A stretch of 7,556 bases of DNA from DASZTV01 sp035548055 (GTDB lineage Bacteria > Actinomycetota > Actinomycetes > JAFAQI01), in the NCBI GenBank assembly GCA_035548055.1, contig DASZTL010000014.1:1-7556 (forward strand), in the 5' to 3' direction. The notes under the pieces were generated by a model that did no database searches, had not been told where the DNA came from, and saw only the letters and a list, made by a program, of their open reading frames with translations. A program made the position numbers and the translations under genes. This document shows positions 1 through 6,282 of this stretch, piece by piece (position 1 is the first letter of the stretch; every line of letters starts with the position of its first letter).

Positions 1-351
1 CTCGGCATCGGATCGCTGGCCGAGCTGCCGCAGCGCTATCGCGACGCGACCGTGACCGTGCTGCCGTCGCAGGACGAGGCGTTCGGGCTGGTGCTGGTCG
101 AGTCGCTGGCGTGCGGGACACCGGTGGTGGCTGCGGCGTCAGGAGGGATGCCGGAGATCGTGACCGACGGGGTGGGTGCCCTGGCGCGACTCGGTGATGT
201 CACCGACCTGGCCGACGCGATCATCGCCACGGTGAAGCAGGCCGCGGACCCGGAGACGCCGGCGCGCTGCGTCCGGCACGCGCAGCGATGGGGCTGGGAC
301 CAGGTCGGCCCCGACCACCTCGCCGCCTATCAGGCCGCCATCGACGCTTAG
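1..351 (+). CDS. Glycosyltransferase family 4, C-terminal fragment (5' end outside window)
   Basis: The reading frame is open from base 1 to a TAG stop at 349-351, giving the last 116 residues. This is the C-terminal Rossmann half of a GT-B glycosyltransferase, which binds the nucleotide-sugar donor. The hallmark EX7E motif is visible as EAFGLVLVE (visible residues 26-34), followed by SLACGTPVVA and GGMPEIV, the usual GT4 donor-site signature. The tail (RHAQRWGWDQV) is the typical closing helix. By family it would transfer a sugar from a nucleotide donor in the cytoplasm during glycan or glycolipid synthesis; the exact sugar cannot be read. GTG codons at 52 and 58 lie inside the domain and are not starts. 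A palindrome begins 12 bp after the stop. It probably belongs to the same polysaccharide locus as the operon, but on the opposite strand. The family is clear, the substrate unknown. Confidence 0.9.
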   Translation, partial: LGIGSLAELPQRYRDATVTVLPSQDEAFGLVLVESLACGTPVVAAASGGMPEIVTDGVGALARLGDVTDLADAIIATVKQAADPETPARCVRHAQRWGWDQVGPDHLAAYQAAIDA

Positions 352-362
352 CTCGCGTTTGA

Positions 363-415
363 GTTGTGGGTTTCACGTGCCGAATCAGGCCGAATTGGCA
401 CGTGAAACCCACAAC
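363..415. repeat. Perfect 19-bp inverted repeat with 15-base loop, CACGTG in each arm
   Basis: The left arm 363-381 reads gttgtgggtttcacgtgcc, and 397-415 is its exact reverse complement. Each arm contains the palindrome CACGTG (374-379 and 399-404). The loop 382-396 allows a few further pairs. The heptamer GCCGAAT occurs twice in the centre (379-385 and 389-395). The structure starts 12 bp after the glycosyltransferase stop and ends 60 bp before the DUF559 start. No T-tract follows, so it is not a classical intrinsic terminator, although actinobacterial hairpins without a U-tract have been proposed to terminate. Other possibilities are a REP-like dispersed palindrome or a protein-binding site. 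Confidence 0.85.
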
Positions 416-417
416 CT

Positions 418-454
418 TCGGCGCCGGTGACCACCTTCCACACGTCGGCGCCGG
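418..454. repeat. Two copies of TCGGCGCCGG, 27 bp apart, upstream of the DUF559 gene
   Basis: The decamer TCGGCGCCGG occurs at 418-427 and 445-454, and each copy has an 8-bp palindromic core CGGCGCCG. Two symmetric sites a few turns apart just ahead of a gene could be an operator. GC-rich palindromes are expected by chance in this kind of DNA, so the functional reading is weak. Confidence 0.35.
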
Positions 455-475
455 ATCCGGGGCTACCCCTCCCCG

Positions 476-1411
476 GTGCCGGACTCTCCGGCGATGCGCT
501 CACTGCTCATCGATGCCATGCGCCGCCACGGTGGCGTGCTCCGCCGCGACGTAGCGATCGAGATCTGCCCCCCTCATGTGGTCGACGACGCGGTTCGATC
601 CGCCGCCATCGTGGTCGCCCACCCGGGCGTCTACCGGCTACCTGAGGCAACCGACATCCGAGCATTGCGGCGGGCCGCGCTCGCGTACTGCCCCGCCGGT
701 GCCTTGTCTCACACCGACGCTCTCGACGAGTGGCGTCTGCCGTCCATGGAGTCGGCTCGAGTCCATGTGACTGTCGGTGGCGACAGCTACCCGGTGTCAT
801 CACCCGGCGTTCGCCTTCACCGGCGACGCGGATTCGTCGCCGAGCCACCGGCGACACGAGAGCGGGACGGGTTGCGGGTCGTGCGACTCGAGCAGGCAGT
901 GGTCGAGAGCTGGGGGTTGCTGCCACAGCTCGCCCGGCGCGCGCCCGCCATCGTCGCCGTCCGCGAACGACGCACGACACCTCGGCGTTTGACCGACGTG
1001 CTCGACCAGCAGCCAAGGACGCCCGGTGCGCGCGAGCAGCGGAAGCTCTTCACCCTGCTCGCAGCCGGCAACCACAGCGAGCTCGAGATCTGGGGCCACG
1101 ACCGGGTCTTCTCCGACCAGCGGCTGCCGCGATCCGTCACCCAACACCGGGTGCAGGCCGGTTCGCGCGTTGTCCTTCTGGACCGGGCGTTCCTCGAGGA
1201 GATGGTCGCGGTCGAGCTGGACGGTGCCGCCTACCACGGCTCACCAGGCCAGCGCGAGCAGGATGTACGCCGCGACTCCGCCGTGGCCCGACTGGGCTGG
1301 CTGACCGTTCGCTACACCCATCCGCGACTTCACACCGACCCGGGCGGAGTGGTCGAGGAGCTACTCGACATCCTCGAACGTCGCCGAGCGCAGCTGCGCC
1401 GTGTCGGCTAG
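476..1411 (+). CDS. DUF559 protein with AbiEi-like N-terminus (PD-(D/E)XK-type core)
   Basis: A 311-residue protein. The N-terminal part (about residues 8-95) resembles the winged-helix segment of AbiEi-like antitoxins (GGVLRRDVA..., then HPGVYRL and SHTDALDEW). The C-terminal part (about 230-305) is a DUF559/Vsr-like endonuclease-fold domain. Candidate active-site residues are D236 (LDRAF), E247 and D249 in VAVELDGAAYHG, H254, R266-D267, and R279 after GW. GTG at 476 is the longest start; ATG at 494 (residue 7) is also possible and neither has a strong Shine-Dalgarno. A ccgggg/ccccgg inverted repeat (457-462/471-476) abuts the GTG. The gene converges on the glycan operon and shares the CTAG stop with it. 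Family members are often annotated as hypothetical or as type IV toxin-antitoxin-like; no biochemical role is established. A link to glycan synthesis is not implied. Confidence 0.85.
   Translation: MPDSPAMRSLLIDAMRRHGGVLRRDVAIEICPPHVVDDAVRSAAIVVAHPGVYRLPEATDIRALRRAALAYCPAGALSHTDALDEWRLPSMESARVHVTVGGDSYPVSSPGVRLHRRRGFVAEPPATRERDGLRVVRLEQAVVESWGLLPQLARRAPAIVAVRERRTTPRRLTDVLDQQPRTPGAREQRKLFTLLAAGNHSELEIWGHDRVFSDQRLPRSVTQHRVQAGSRVVLLDRAFLEEMVAVELDGAAYHGSPGQREQDVRRDSAVARLGWLTVRYTHPRLHTDPGGVVEELLDILERRRAQLRRVG
1408..1411. other. Convergent 4-bp overlap sharing CTAG as both stop codons
   Basis: TAG at 1409-1411 ends the plus-strand DUF559 gene, and the reverse complement of 1408-1410 (TAG) ends the minus-strand GT2-methyltransferase gene. 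There is no intergenic space for a terminator, so transcripts from either side must run into the opposite gene or end inside coding sequence. Confidence 0.9.
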
Positions 1412-2910
1412 GCGCGGCGGCGGATCAGGCCGAGCGTTCGGCGAGCCAGGTCGGCTTGCTGCGAGTGATAGATGACGAAGTGGGAGCGGCCGTAGTGCTT
1501 CGAGTAGTGCACCAGGCCGTGACTGGTGCAGTGCCGCAGCAACGCCTTGATCGGAAGCGGCTTGTGGACGTGTACGTCGTCGGCCGCCGGCTCGAGGAAG
1601 TTGATCGCCACCAGATCCGCGGTCGCCTCGATCCGCGCCAGAAACGCGAACGGGTCCTCGACGTGCTCGATCACGTCGAAGCAGTACGCCAGCTCGAACC
1701 CACCCGGCACCGACGCCTCGACGTCGTGAACCGGCGCGTCGTAGCCGCGACGGGCGAGCCGCCACCTCAAGTACTCCACGCTCGGGTTCGCGAAGTCGGC
1801 GAACTCGACGCGATAGCCCGCATCGAGGAAGCGCAGCCCGTCGCTGCCGATCCCGCACCCGTAGTCCAGCAGCCTCGAACCCGGCCCGATCCGCCGCATG
1901 ATCTCGTCGCGATACGGCCGCTTCGTTCCTGACATCGCAAACACCGTCAGGTCGTAGAGATACGCGGTCGACGTCCGGTAGAACGTCAGCTCGTCCGGCG
2001 CCGCTGCCTCTTCGGCATCGACCGCCCGCAGGTGACCACGCAACAGCCGCTCGTCGTACTCGTCACCCAGGTATTCCTTGAGCTCCGAGAGCTCCTGCTC
2101 CGCCTCGAACGCGTTGAGATAGACCGGCGCGAATCGCGCAAGCCATGGGTCGACAGATCGCTTCGGCTTGCCCGCGACCGCCCGGAACTTGTTCGCGAAA
2201 TACGGCTCGAAGTCCGGCCGCCGCTGCATCAACATGTGCTCACCGACGGCGATCCCGCGTAGCCGGCGCTCGTACGACGCCTCGTCGTAGCCATGCAGAT
2301 GCGCGACGCGCGCCGCCGGCTCGTAACGCAAGGACATTCCGGCGTCGCGCAGCCGGTAGGCGATGTCGAGGTCCTCGTAGTAGTACGTGAACGTCGGATC
2401 GAAGCCGTTCGCCGCGTCGAACAGCGTGCGCGGCAACGACACGTTGCACGAGTAGAACCGTCCCCAGCCCGCGTCGGCCCCGATGCCGGCGAGCTCGAAC
2501 TGCATCCCCGCCTCGTCGATCCACCTCACGAGCGACGTGCGCTTCACCTCCGGGTGCCAGTCCACGCCGCCCAGGACGGCGACCGTCGGACCGCCCTCGG
2601 CGGCGTGGCGGGCCAAGTGCCGCTCCACGAGCTGCGGCGTCGGGATCATGTCGTCGCCGAGGAACAGCACCAGCGGGGTTGCCGTCTGCGCAACGCCGAG
2701 ATTGCGGGCGCGCCCCGGCCCACCCTGTGACACCTGCAGGAAGCGCACGCCCTCCCGCGCCTCGGGGACGGGCTGGTCCTCGCCGTCGAGCACGACCACG
2801 ACGGCGAAGCCGGAGACCGTCTGCTGCGCCAAGGCATCGAGCGTCCGGGTGAGGATGGGAATGCGGTCGCGAGTCGGGATCACGACGGTGAGATCGCTCG
2901 CTGCGGTCAC
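1408..2910 (-). CDS. Bifunctional family 2 glycosyltransferase - SAM methyltransferase fusion
   Basis: A 500-residue protein starting at GTG 2910-2908. The frame stays open further upstream, but that stretch is antisense to the sulfotransferase and lacks glycosyltransferase homology. Residues 7-230 are a GT-A/GT2 domain: TVVIPTRDR (8-16), LDG (41-43), GGPGRARNLG (63-72), the DXD-like LGDD (84-87), and the catalytic-type YYEDLDIAYRL (177-187), followed by H204-L-H. After a helical linker (about 255-330), residues 340-440 form a class I methyltransferase: motif I LLDYGCGIGSDG (347-358), D372, and FDVIEHVEDP (411-420). By family it would transfer a sugar and methylate a glycan in the cytoplasm. 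Last gene of the operon; its GTG overlaps the sulfotransferase stop (GTGA), suggesting coupled translation. The fusion suggests that elongation or termination is linked to methyl capping. Sugar and methyl position unknown. Confidence 0.88.
   Translation of the reverse strand: MTAASDLTVVIPTRDRIPILTRTLDALAQQTVSGFAVVVVLDGEDQPVPEAREGVRFLQVSQGGPGRARNLGVAQTATPLVLFLGDDMIPTPQLVERHLARHAAEGGPTVAVLGGVDWHPEVKRTSLVRWIDEAGMQFELAGIGADAGWGRFYSCNVSLPRTLFDAANGFDPTFTYYYEDLDIAYRLRDAGMSLRYEPAARVAHLHGYDEASYERRLRGIAVGEHMLMQRRPDFEPYFANKFRAVAGKPKRSVDPWLARFAPVYLNAFEAEQELSELKEYLGDEYDERLLRGHLRAVDAEEAAAPDELTFYRTSTAYLYDLTVFAMSGTKRPYRDEIMRRIGPGSRLLDYGCGIGSDGLRFLDAGYRVEFADFANPSVEYLRWRLARRGYDAPVHDVEASVPGGFELAYCFDVIEHVEDPFAFLARIEATADLVAINFLEPAADDVHVHKPLPIKALLRHCTSHGLVHYSKHYGRSHFVIYHSQQADLARRTLGLIRRRA
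2907..2910 (-). other. GTGA stop/start overlap, sulfotransferase to GT2-methyltransferase
   Basis: The TGA stop of the sulfotransferase (2909-2907) overlaps the GTG start of the next gene (2910-2908). Only a weak purine stretch precedes the GTG (ggacggatc), so termination-reinitiation is likely. This overlap fixes the start chosen for the downstream gene. Confidence 0.85.
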
Positions 2911-4220
2911 GATCCGTCCATCGGATACCCGAGCTCGCGCAACACGTCCGCGGTCGCGATGGTGACCGCAGCACGCGACGACGGCGCGAGCGAGCGCCAC
3001 TTGCCGGAACCGATCTCGCCGCTTGCGGGCAGCGGGGTCACCCGCTGCTCGATCCGCTGCGCCGCGGCCGCCCGCGCCTCCTCCGTGACGCCGAGACCGA
3101 TCCAGGACCACAGCTCCGCGACGACGCGGTGCGGGTCGGCCAGGAGGTCCTCGTAGCGCACCTGACGGAACCGCGGCAGCACCGGCGCGGCCTGCCGTAC
3201 CGCACCCACCGCCGCCACCCACTCGCGTGCCGCCGCCTCGACCTCGTCGACGCTGGGCTCCGCACCTCCGGTCCATGTGTGCGCCAGCGAGGTCGCGACG
3301 TCCCGCCCGTCCCGAACCACATGCAGATACATCGCATCCGGATACATCTGGGCGAGGACCGGAAGCCGCCAGACCGTGGTGGGCGTCTTCTCGCACACGT
3401 GCGTCGCGGTCGGCGAGATCCGGTCCCGCATCGTGACCAGCAGGCTGTCGCAGAAGCCACGCATGCCGGTCAGCACGGCGCCGTCGCCGGCCTGCTCGCG
3501 CACCTCATCCGCCCACACCGGCGCGATGTCGGTGAACAGCCACGTCTCACCGGTCTCAGTACCCGCGACGAGCGGATGCGCGCTGATCAGCCGGTGCAGC
3601 CAGGTCGTGCCGCTGCGCGCCGCGCCGAGCACGACGATGACGCGGTCGCGCAACGGGCTCGCCGACGGCCGGAACCGCTGCGCAGCCAGCCGCCGGCCGC
3701 GGCCGCGTCCCCGCCGCGGCTCACCCGTGGCACCGCCTCGCGATTCGGCCAGCCCGGCGACCTGGTCGGCGATCGCGCCCGGATCCGCAGCGAGGTCTGC
3801 CGCCGACACGACAAGGTCCGGCTTCGCCGCGGCCGCGCCTTCGCCCGGCTCTCCGTCCGCGACGGCCACGATCACCGCGTCGGGCCACACCGAGCGCAGG
3901 TAGGGCCCCAGCACGGCCCCGTGCCCGCACACGTCGACGGCGTACGTCGCCGCCGGCCCGGCCGCCGCCAGAACCAGTCCGTCGACGAGCCGGCGCAGCT
4001 CCGCCGTCATGCGGTCGCGGTCGACCAGCGAGGAAACGCCGGCGTCCCCACCTCCGGCTTCGAAGCCCCACAGCAAGCGGGAGATCCGGTTGGGCAGGTT
4101 CATCGCGCCGAGCACCGCCCACGACCGTCGCCCCGCCAGGGCAGCGCACAGCGGCTCGGCGGCCTCCGGCGGGTCCGCGAGGACCAGGACCGGAACGTAC
4201 GACGCGACCGCCGCGGTCAC
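2907..4220 (-). CDS. PAPS-dependent sulfotransferase with an extra N-terminal domain
   Basis: A 437-residue protein from GTG 4220-4218. The C-terminal half (about 193-432) is a sulfotransferase domain. The 5'-phosphosulfate loop is VVLGAARSGTTWLHRLISAHP (196-216), then CEKTP (276-280), and the 3'-phosphate-binding stretch LHVVRDGRDVATSLAH (299-314), followed by QVRYEDLLADP and the late GSGKWRSLAP motif. The family moves sulfate from PAPS to a hydroxyl on a sugar or lipid in the cytoplasm. Typical single-domain members are about 250-330 residues, so residues 1-165 are extra. By eye that region looks like a degenerate copy of the same fold lacking the P-loop. A basic linker, EPRRGRGRGRR (167-177), separates the halves. 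Both ends overlap neighbours by GTGA, tying expression to the exporter ATPase and the GT2-methyltransferase. The likely substrate is the exported glycan, by context only. Confidence 0.87.
   Translation of the reverse strand: MTAAVASYVPVLVLADPPEAAEPLCAALAGRRSWAVLGAMNLPNRISRLLWGFEAGGGDAGVSSLVDRDRMTAELRRLVDGLVLAAAGPAATYAVDVCGHGAVLGPYLRSVWPDAVIVAVADGEPGEGAAAAKPDLVVSAADLAADPGAIADQVAGLAESRGGATGEPRRGRGRGRRLAAQRFRPSASPLRDRVIVVLGAARSGTTWLHRLISAHPLVAGTETGETWLFTDIAPVWADEVREQAGDGAVLTGMRGFCDSLLVTMRDRISPTATHVCEKTPTTVWRLPVLAQMYPDAMYLHVVRDGRDVATSLAHTWTGGAEPSVDEVEAAAREWVAAVGAVRQAAPVLPRFRQVRYEDLLADPHRVVAELWSWIGLGVTEEARAAAAQRIEQRVTPLPASGEIGSGKWRSLAPSSRAAVTIATADVLRELGYPMDGS
4217..4220 (-). other. GTGA stop/start overlap, ABC ATPase to sulfotransferase
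   Basis: The TGA stop of the ATPase gene (4219-4217) overlaps the GTG start of the sulfotransferase (4220-4218). The upstream bases (ccgcgcgggccc) do not form a recognisable Shine-Dalgarno, which again suggests coupling. The first codons (GTGACCGC...) match those at the 2910 junction. Confidence 0.85.
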
Positions 4221-5419
4221 GGGCCCGCGCGGCGGAAGCTGCCGCCCAGGTCTGCGACGCCCGACGTCAGGTCGCGACCGGAGACGTAGAAGGTGACCGG
4301 CACCGCCCGCCCCAGCAGCACGCTGTTGCCGCCATCGGCTGAATGGAACGAAGCGGTCGCCAGGAAGCCGCCGCTCGGCAGCGCGAGGACGAGCCGCATC
4401 TCGTACTCGCCGATCTCGCCGGTCTGCAGCGGTGGGAACGGCGTCATCAGGTTGGTGTCGGAGTAGACGACCGTCCCCGACTCGGTGGTGATCGTCATGC
4501 CCATCACGGGGTTTGCGATATCGGTGGTCGCCTTCACCCGCAGCCGCAACAGGACCTCGTCACCGGTGTCGAAGTGCAGGACGGGCTCACCGGTTCCGGC
4601 GTGATGCAACGACAGCGACTCGATGTCCGCGCCGTGAGTCGCAAGATCCCCGACGCCGTACAGGTCTTCCTTCGCCTCGCGGCCGACGACGTTGTAGAAC
4701 TCCGAGATCGCGTCGAACGTCGCGCCGTCGAAGACCTTCTGCCCGTGGCTCATCACGAGTGCCCGGTCACAGAAGCCCCGAATCACGTTGATGTTGTGGC
4801 TGACGACGACGATCGTCGTGCCTTGCGCCCGGATCTCCTGCATCCGGGCGAAGCACTTCAGCTGGAAGGCGAAGTCGCCAACCGCGAGCACCTCGTCGAC
4901 GAGCAGTACGTCGGGATCCGCGGCAACCGCCACGGAGAAGCCGAGCCGCACGAACATCCCCGAGGAGTAGAACTTCACGGGGGTGTCGATGAACTCCTCG
5001 ACCTCGGCGAAATCGATGATGCTGTCGAGCCGCCGGTCGATCTCGGCGGACTTCATGCCGAGGATCGTGCCGTTGACGTACACGTTCTCCCGTCCCGTCA
5101 GCTCCGGGTGGAACCCGACGCCAACCGAGATCAGGGGCGCGACCTTGCCTCGTACCGACACGACGCCGGTCGACGGCGCCGTGACGCCGCACAGCAGCTG
5201 TAGCAGCGTGGACTTACCGGCGCCGTTGCGGCCGAGCACCCCGACGCTCTCGCCCTTGGCGATGTCGAGGTCGATGTTGTCCAGCGCGAGCAACGTGCTG
5301 CGCCGACTCCTCGCCCGCAGCTTCAACGCGTTGGCGAGCATCGGCTGGTCGTCGTACTTCACGTAGCGCTTGCTGACGTCACGCAACGAGATGACCGGGC
5401 GGTCCTCCGGGACGCTCAC
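4217..5419 (-). CDS. wzt: ABC exporter ATPase with C-terminal glycan-binding (Wzt-type) domain
   Basis: A 400-residue protein from GTG 5419-5417. Residues 8-250 form the nucleotide-binding domain of the polysaccharide/teichoic-acid export subfamily. Walker A is GRNGAGKST (63-71), and the subfamily signature VGFHPELTGRENVYVNG covers 101-117. The ABC signature is YSSGM (151-155), Walker B is VLLVDE (171-176), the D-loop is AVGD (179-182), and the H-loop is SHN (207-209). About residues 262-392 form a beta-rich Wzt C-terminal-like domain (VLHFDTGDEVLLRLRV..., ending PVTFYVSGRD). TagH-type ATPases lack this domain. In the known O9a/O12 systems it binds the modified non-reducing end of the glycan, so a cap-recognition role is plausible here. 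It powers the permease encoded immediately upstream, whose stop overlaps this start. The symbol denotes the functional type, not a proven orthologue. Confidence 0.93.
   Translation of the reverse strand: MSVPEDRPVISLRDVSKRYVKYDDQPMLANALKLRARSRRSTLLALDNIDLDIAKGESVGVLGRNGAGKSTLLQLLCGVTAPSTGVVSVRGKVAPLISVGVGFHPELTGRENVYVNGTILGMKSAEIDRRLDSIIDFAEVEEFIDTPVKFYSSGMFVRLGFSVAVAADPDVLLVDEVLAVGDFAFQLKCFARMQEIRAQGTTIVVVSHNINVIRGFCDRALVMSHGQKVFDGATFDAISEFYNVVGREAKEDLYGVGDLATHGADIESLSLHHAGTGEPVLHFDTGDEVLLRLRVKATTDIANPVMGMTITTESGTVVYSDTNLMTPFPPLQTGEIGEYEMRLVLALPSGGFLATASFHSADGGNSVLLGRAVPVTFYVSGRDLTSGVADLGGSFRRAGP
5416..5419 (-). other. GTGA stop/start overlap, permease to ABC ATPase
   Basis: The permease TGA (5418-5416) overlaps the ATPase GTG (5419-5417). 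No Shine-Dalgarno is evident just upstream (gtcgacctgct). Equimolar production of the two transporter subunits by coupled translation is the natural reading. The overlap supports this start over the longer open frame, which runs antisense-like through the permease. Confidence 0.85.
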
Positions 5420-6270
5420 AGCAGGTCGACGAACACTCGGTCGCGACGGCACTGCAGCCAGAAGCCGACGCCGCCGAAGACGACACACCACACCAAGCAC
5501 GCCGTCACGGCTAACCCCAATGCGGAGTCCGAGCCGACCGTCGCAGCCCGGAAGATCTCGATCGGGCCGGCGGCCGGCCCGGCGGCGAGCAGATCCCGCA
5601 GGACGTGATGCGAGTCCTGCAGCTTCTCCAGCGGGTAGATGATCGGCGTCAGATAGAAGCCGACGGACAGCACAGCCATCACGATGTAGCGAATGTCGCG
5701 GAAGTAGACGTGTAGCGCCGACAGGCACAGCCCGATCGATACGACGAAGAGCATCGCGAGCGCGGCGCCCGGGATCACCAGCAAGAAAGAGATCCCGATT
5801 CCGCTGCCGACGACGACCGACATGAGGAGCAGCAGCACGATCCCGATCGTGAACGGGTAGATCGCCGACGCGGCCGTCACCAGCACTGGCAAAGCACGGG
5901 GAAAGTAGATCTTTCCGGCCAGCGCGACGTTGTCCACGATCGCGGTCGAGGCGGTCGGGCCTGCGTTCGCGATGTAGTTCCACGGCACGAGCGCGGCATA
6001 CAGGAAGACGGCGTACTCGTGGTCCGACGCCGCGTAGCTCCGGCCGATCCCGACGACGTGAGTGAACACCAACGCCAGCACGACCGCTTGCACGAGCGGC
6101 ACGCCGACCGCCCAGACGACGCCGAGCACGGTTCGCCGATACCGGACATAGAAGTCCTTGCGGGCGAGGATCACCAACAGGTGACGTGCCGCCCACAGCT
6201 CACGGAGCATCACTCCCGGCGCGGTGGAGGGTCCGCGCAGCTCGAAGCCAACCGCGGACTCGCCAACCAC
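5416..6270 (-). CDS. wzm: ABC-2 type polysaccharide export permease (Wzm/TagG family)
   Basis: A 284-residue integral membrane protein from GTG 6270-6268. An N-terminal amphipathic segment (LARKDFYVRYRRTVLGVVW, about 35-53) is the conserved entry to the first membrane helix. Six hydrophobic segments lie at about 48-73, 85-104, 128-153, 158-185, 193-212 and 250-273. FRDIRYIVMAVLSVGFYLTPIIYPL in the fifth segment is the ABC2_membrane signature. It forms the channel that, with the adjacent ATPase, moves an undecaprenyl-linked glycan across the cytoplasmic membrane. An in-frame ATG at 6210 would give 264 residues. I prefer 6270 because FELRGPSTAPG looks like the short N-terminal extension seen in actinobacterial members. 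It lies 12 bp after the methyltransferase stop, so cotranscription is likely. Its stop overlaps the ATPase start. Confidence 0.92.
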   Translation of the reverse strand: MVGESAVGFELRGPSTAPGVMLRELWAARHLLVILARKDFYVRYRRTVLGVVWAVGVPLVQAVVLALVFTHVVGIGRSYAASDHEYAVFLYAALVPWNYIANAGPTASTAIVDNVALAGKIYFPRALPVLVTAASAIYPFTIGIVLLLLMSVVVGSGIGISFLLVIPGAALAMLFVVSIGLCLSALHVYFRDIRYIVMAVLSVGFYLTPIIYPLEKLQDSHHVLRDLLAAGPAAGPIEIFRAATVGSDSALGLAVTACLVWCVVFGGVGFWLQCRRDRVFVDLL

Positions 6271-6282
6271 GGGTCCATCGTT

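Noticed and set aside
363..415. Palindrome as a classical Rho-independent terminator of the glycosyltransferase gene
   Set aside because: The stem is followed by cttcggcgcc with no T-tract, and the 15-base loop is long; termination is not excluded but is not the supported reading.
730..1932. 400-codon plus-strand open frame
   Set aside because: It overlaps two recognised genes in shifted or opposite frames; its Arg/Ala/Pro-rich composition is typical of GC-rich shadow frames.
2911..3396. Upstream extension of the GT2-methyltransferase frame (162 further codons)
   Set aside because: It is antisense-free but out of frame within the sulfotransferase coding region, gives a low-complexity Arg/Gly-rich product, and the GTGA overlap at 2907-2910 gives a natural start directly before TVVIPTRDR.
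3129..4289. 386-codon plus-strand open frame
   Set aside because: Antisense to the sulfotransferase, which has clear motifs; this product shows none.
5420..6196. Long upstream extension of the ATPase frame (659-residue open frame)
   Set aside because: The extra part reads through the permease gene in another frame and is Arg-rich without domains; the ATPase begins at the GTG overlapping the permease stop.
6208..6278. 22-codon frame from ATG 6278 ending in TGATG at the in-frame ATG 6210 of the permease, as a leader peptide
   Set aside because: It overlaps what looks like genuine permease N-terminal coding sequence (FELRGPSTAPG), and GGGAG is only 2 bases before ATG 6210, too close for initiation.
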